Origin: Nitrososphaera sp.
Lineage (GTDB): Archaea; Thermoproteota; Nitrososphaeria; Nitrososphaerales; Nitrososphaeraceae
Assembly: GCF_013388945.1 (NCBI RefSeq)
Contig: NZ_JACAEH010000006.1
Span: 1-59,511 of the forward strand
DNA: 59,511 bases
Reading direction: 5' to 3'
Positions 58,987 to 59,511 of the stretch are shown piece after piece. Each line of letters begins with the position of its first letter. The stretch's first letter is position 1. The position numbers were made by a program, and so were the translations under genes. The notes beneath the pieces were generated by a model, which saw nothing but the letters and a program-made list of their open reading frames with translations, made no database searches and had not been told where the DNA came from.

Positions 58987-59075
58987 GAGGCACTGTTGAA
59001 AGTGTGCCTGGCGATAAGTGTTTCCGGCATTTTGCAACAGTTCGACTGCCCCGCGCCAGATACGCTTTAAATATT

Positions 59076-59168
59076 GGGAAGCCGTCCTCTTCCCTTGCCA
59101 AAGTTGTTGGGTCCTGAGTGTCTTAGCCAAACCAAAACAGTCAGGGCCCAACGGCCTGGCTTAGAGGC
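59076..59168. ncRNA. Candidate small structured RNA next to amoA
   Basis: GTTGGGTCCTGA (59105-59116) pairs with TCAGGGCCCAAC (59140-59151) with one G-T pair on the plus strand, around a loop rich in A. A second hairpin, GGGAAG/CTTCCC, lies at 59076-59094. No tRNA, 5S, SRP or RNase P features are visible. The G-T asymmetry favours a plus-strand RNA starting near 59094. The TATA box with palindrome on the other side would favour a minus-strand RNA. Strand unresolved. Confidence 0.35.
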
Positions 59169-59207
59169 TGTGGTAGAAAGTTCTAGGAATTTAATATTCA
59201 GTTCGTG

Positions 59208-59222
59208 TACACTGCATTGCAA
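59208..59222. promoter_or_regulatory. TGCA-W-TGCA palindrome, copy 7
   Basis: GTACACTGCATTGCA lies 8-30 bp upstream of GAATATTAAATT on the minus strand, the same geometry as at other copies. It is also 3' of amoA, so it cannot be an amoA promoter element. Confidence 0.5.
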
Positions 59223-59310
59223 GATCGATTGATCCGGGCTCACGAAAAATCATCAGACCATTTTCAGCATACGCTGGGTCTGTAAAATAAAAAGGAAAGA
59301 AAAGGGGAGT

Positions 59311-59511
59311 TTAATCCCACTTGCTCCACGCGGCCATCCATCTGTATGTCCACGTGTTGAGCTTTGCTCCAAGCGCCGCCATCGGCACGCACAGCACTGC
59401 ACCAGCTCCAGATCCCAGAGCGACAGGCGAGTTGTAGAACTTACCTACCTGGGGCTCTATAGGCGTCATGTACGCTGGCAGCGTCGGTCTCGGATACTTG
59501 AAGGCTACCTC
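59311..59511 (-). CDS. amoA: Ammonia monooxygenase subunit A, C-terminal part
   Basis: The last 66 codons of archaeal AmoA: VAFKYPRPTLPAYMTPIEP, then VGKFYNSPVALGSGAGAVL and the end TWTYRWMAAWSKWD. The twenty bases at 59330-59349 are an exact match to the standard archaeal amoA reverse-primer site. AmoA is the membrane subunit of the copper enzyme that oxidises ammonia to hydroxylamine. The gene continues beyond the right edge, so start and promoter are not seen. Confidence 0.95.
   Translation of the reverse strand, partial: EVAFKYPRPTLPAYMTPIEPQVGKFYNSPVALGSGAGAVLCVPMAALGAKLNTWTYRWMAAWSKWD

Larger units (their letters stand above)
58987..59310. other. Intergenic region between amoA and the zinc-ribbon gene
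   Basis: No protein gene seen. It contains the zinc-ribbon promoter (near 59011), a possible structured RNA (59076-59168), the palindrome at 59208-59222 and the 3' flank of amoA, with AT-rich ends. TTTAAATATT near 59068 (plus) and GAATATTAAATT near 59189-59200 (minus) are TATA-like elements pointing into the structured stretch from either side. Confidence 0.5.

Noticed and set aside
59076-59168. tRNA or 5S rRNA in the structured stretch near amoA
   Set aside because: No cloverleaf with A and B boxes and no 5S core could be built on either strand.
59152-59172. TGGCTTAGA resembling the archaeal amoA forward-primer region
   Set aside because: Only nine bases match, on the opposite strand from amoA and behind its end; probably coincidence.

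Overview
The window comes from the chromosome of an ammonia-oxidising archaeon of the Nitrososphaera type (Nitrososphaeria, formerly Thaumarchaeota). Three things show this. The 3' end of an archaeal 23S rRNA opens the window. Archaeal ribosomal proteins L39e and L31e are present. The right edge carries the last 66 codons of archaeal amoA on the minus strand, including an exact match to the widely used archaeal amoA reverse-primer site. Coding DNA is GC-rich and intergenic DNA is AT-rich. Most genes have a TATA-like box centred 23-28 bp upstream of the chosen start, so they look leaderless, often with GTG or TTG starts. I see no insertion sequence, prophage or CRISPR array.

Layout. 1-7.4 kb: 23S rRNA end, a DHH phosphoesterase, RidA, a PLP aminotransferase, L39e-L31e and an LGFP-repeat protein. 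7.4-16.2 kb: a divergent FtsZ-like protein, a MiaB-type tRNA methylthiotransferase, a thioredoxin-fold protein, a fixABC(X) electron-transfer flavoprotein operon and an HD protein. 16.2-21.8 kb: a 1,882-residue membrane-anchored surface protein with long ADSL/SESL-x-VSD repeats. 22-32.4 kb: a 15-residue lysine-rich ORF, a cupin, an ArsR-type regulator, asnB with a hairpin leader, a low-GC orphan and the bacterial-type excision repair operon uvrB-uvrA-uvrC. 32.4-43 kb: alanine dehydrogenase, a twice-interrupted tRNA-Trp, cofH/cofG for coenzyme F420, an HtrA protease, a GT2 glycosyltransferase, and cobalt uptake genes cbtBA divergent from a DUF4443 regulator. 43-59.5 kb: a class III cyclase, PAC2, several universal stress and CBS proteins, small zinc-finger proteins, two cupredoxin-like proteins, an APC permease, a VIT/CCC1 transporter, an alcohol dehydrogenase, a tandem pair of discoidin plus 3D-domain secreted proteins, and amoA.

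The most interesting unexplained signal is a palindrome, TGCA-W-TGCA. I find it seven times in intergenic DNA, mostly just upstream of a TATA box. It links universal stress, CBS, cupredoxin, alcohol dehydrogenase and small zinc-finger genes, many arranged divergently around one copy. It looks like the operator of an undescribed regulon. Other notable items are a tRNA-Trp with a second intron in its T-loop, paired operator repeats between cbtB and its neighbouring regulator, convergent genes that repeatedly share one CTAG tetranucleotide as both stop codons, and nine or so tiny cysteine-rich proteins.
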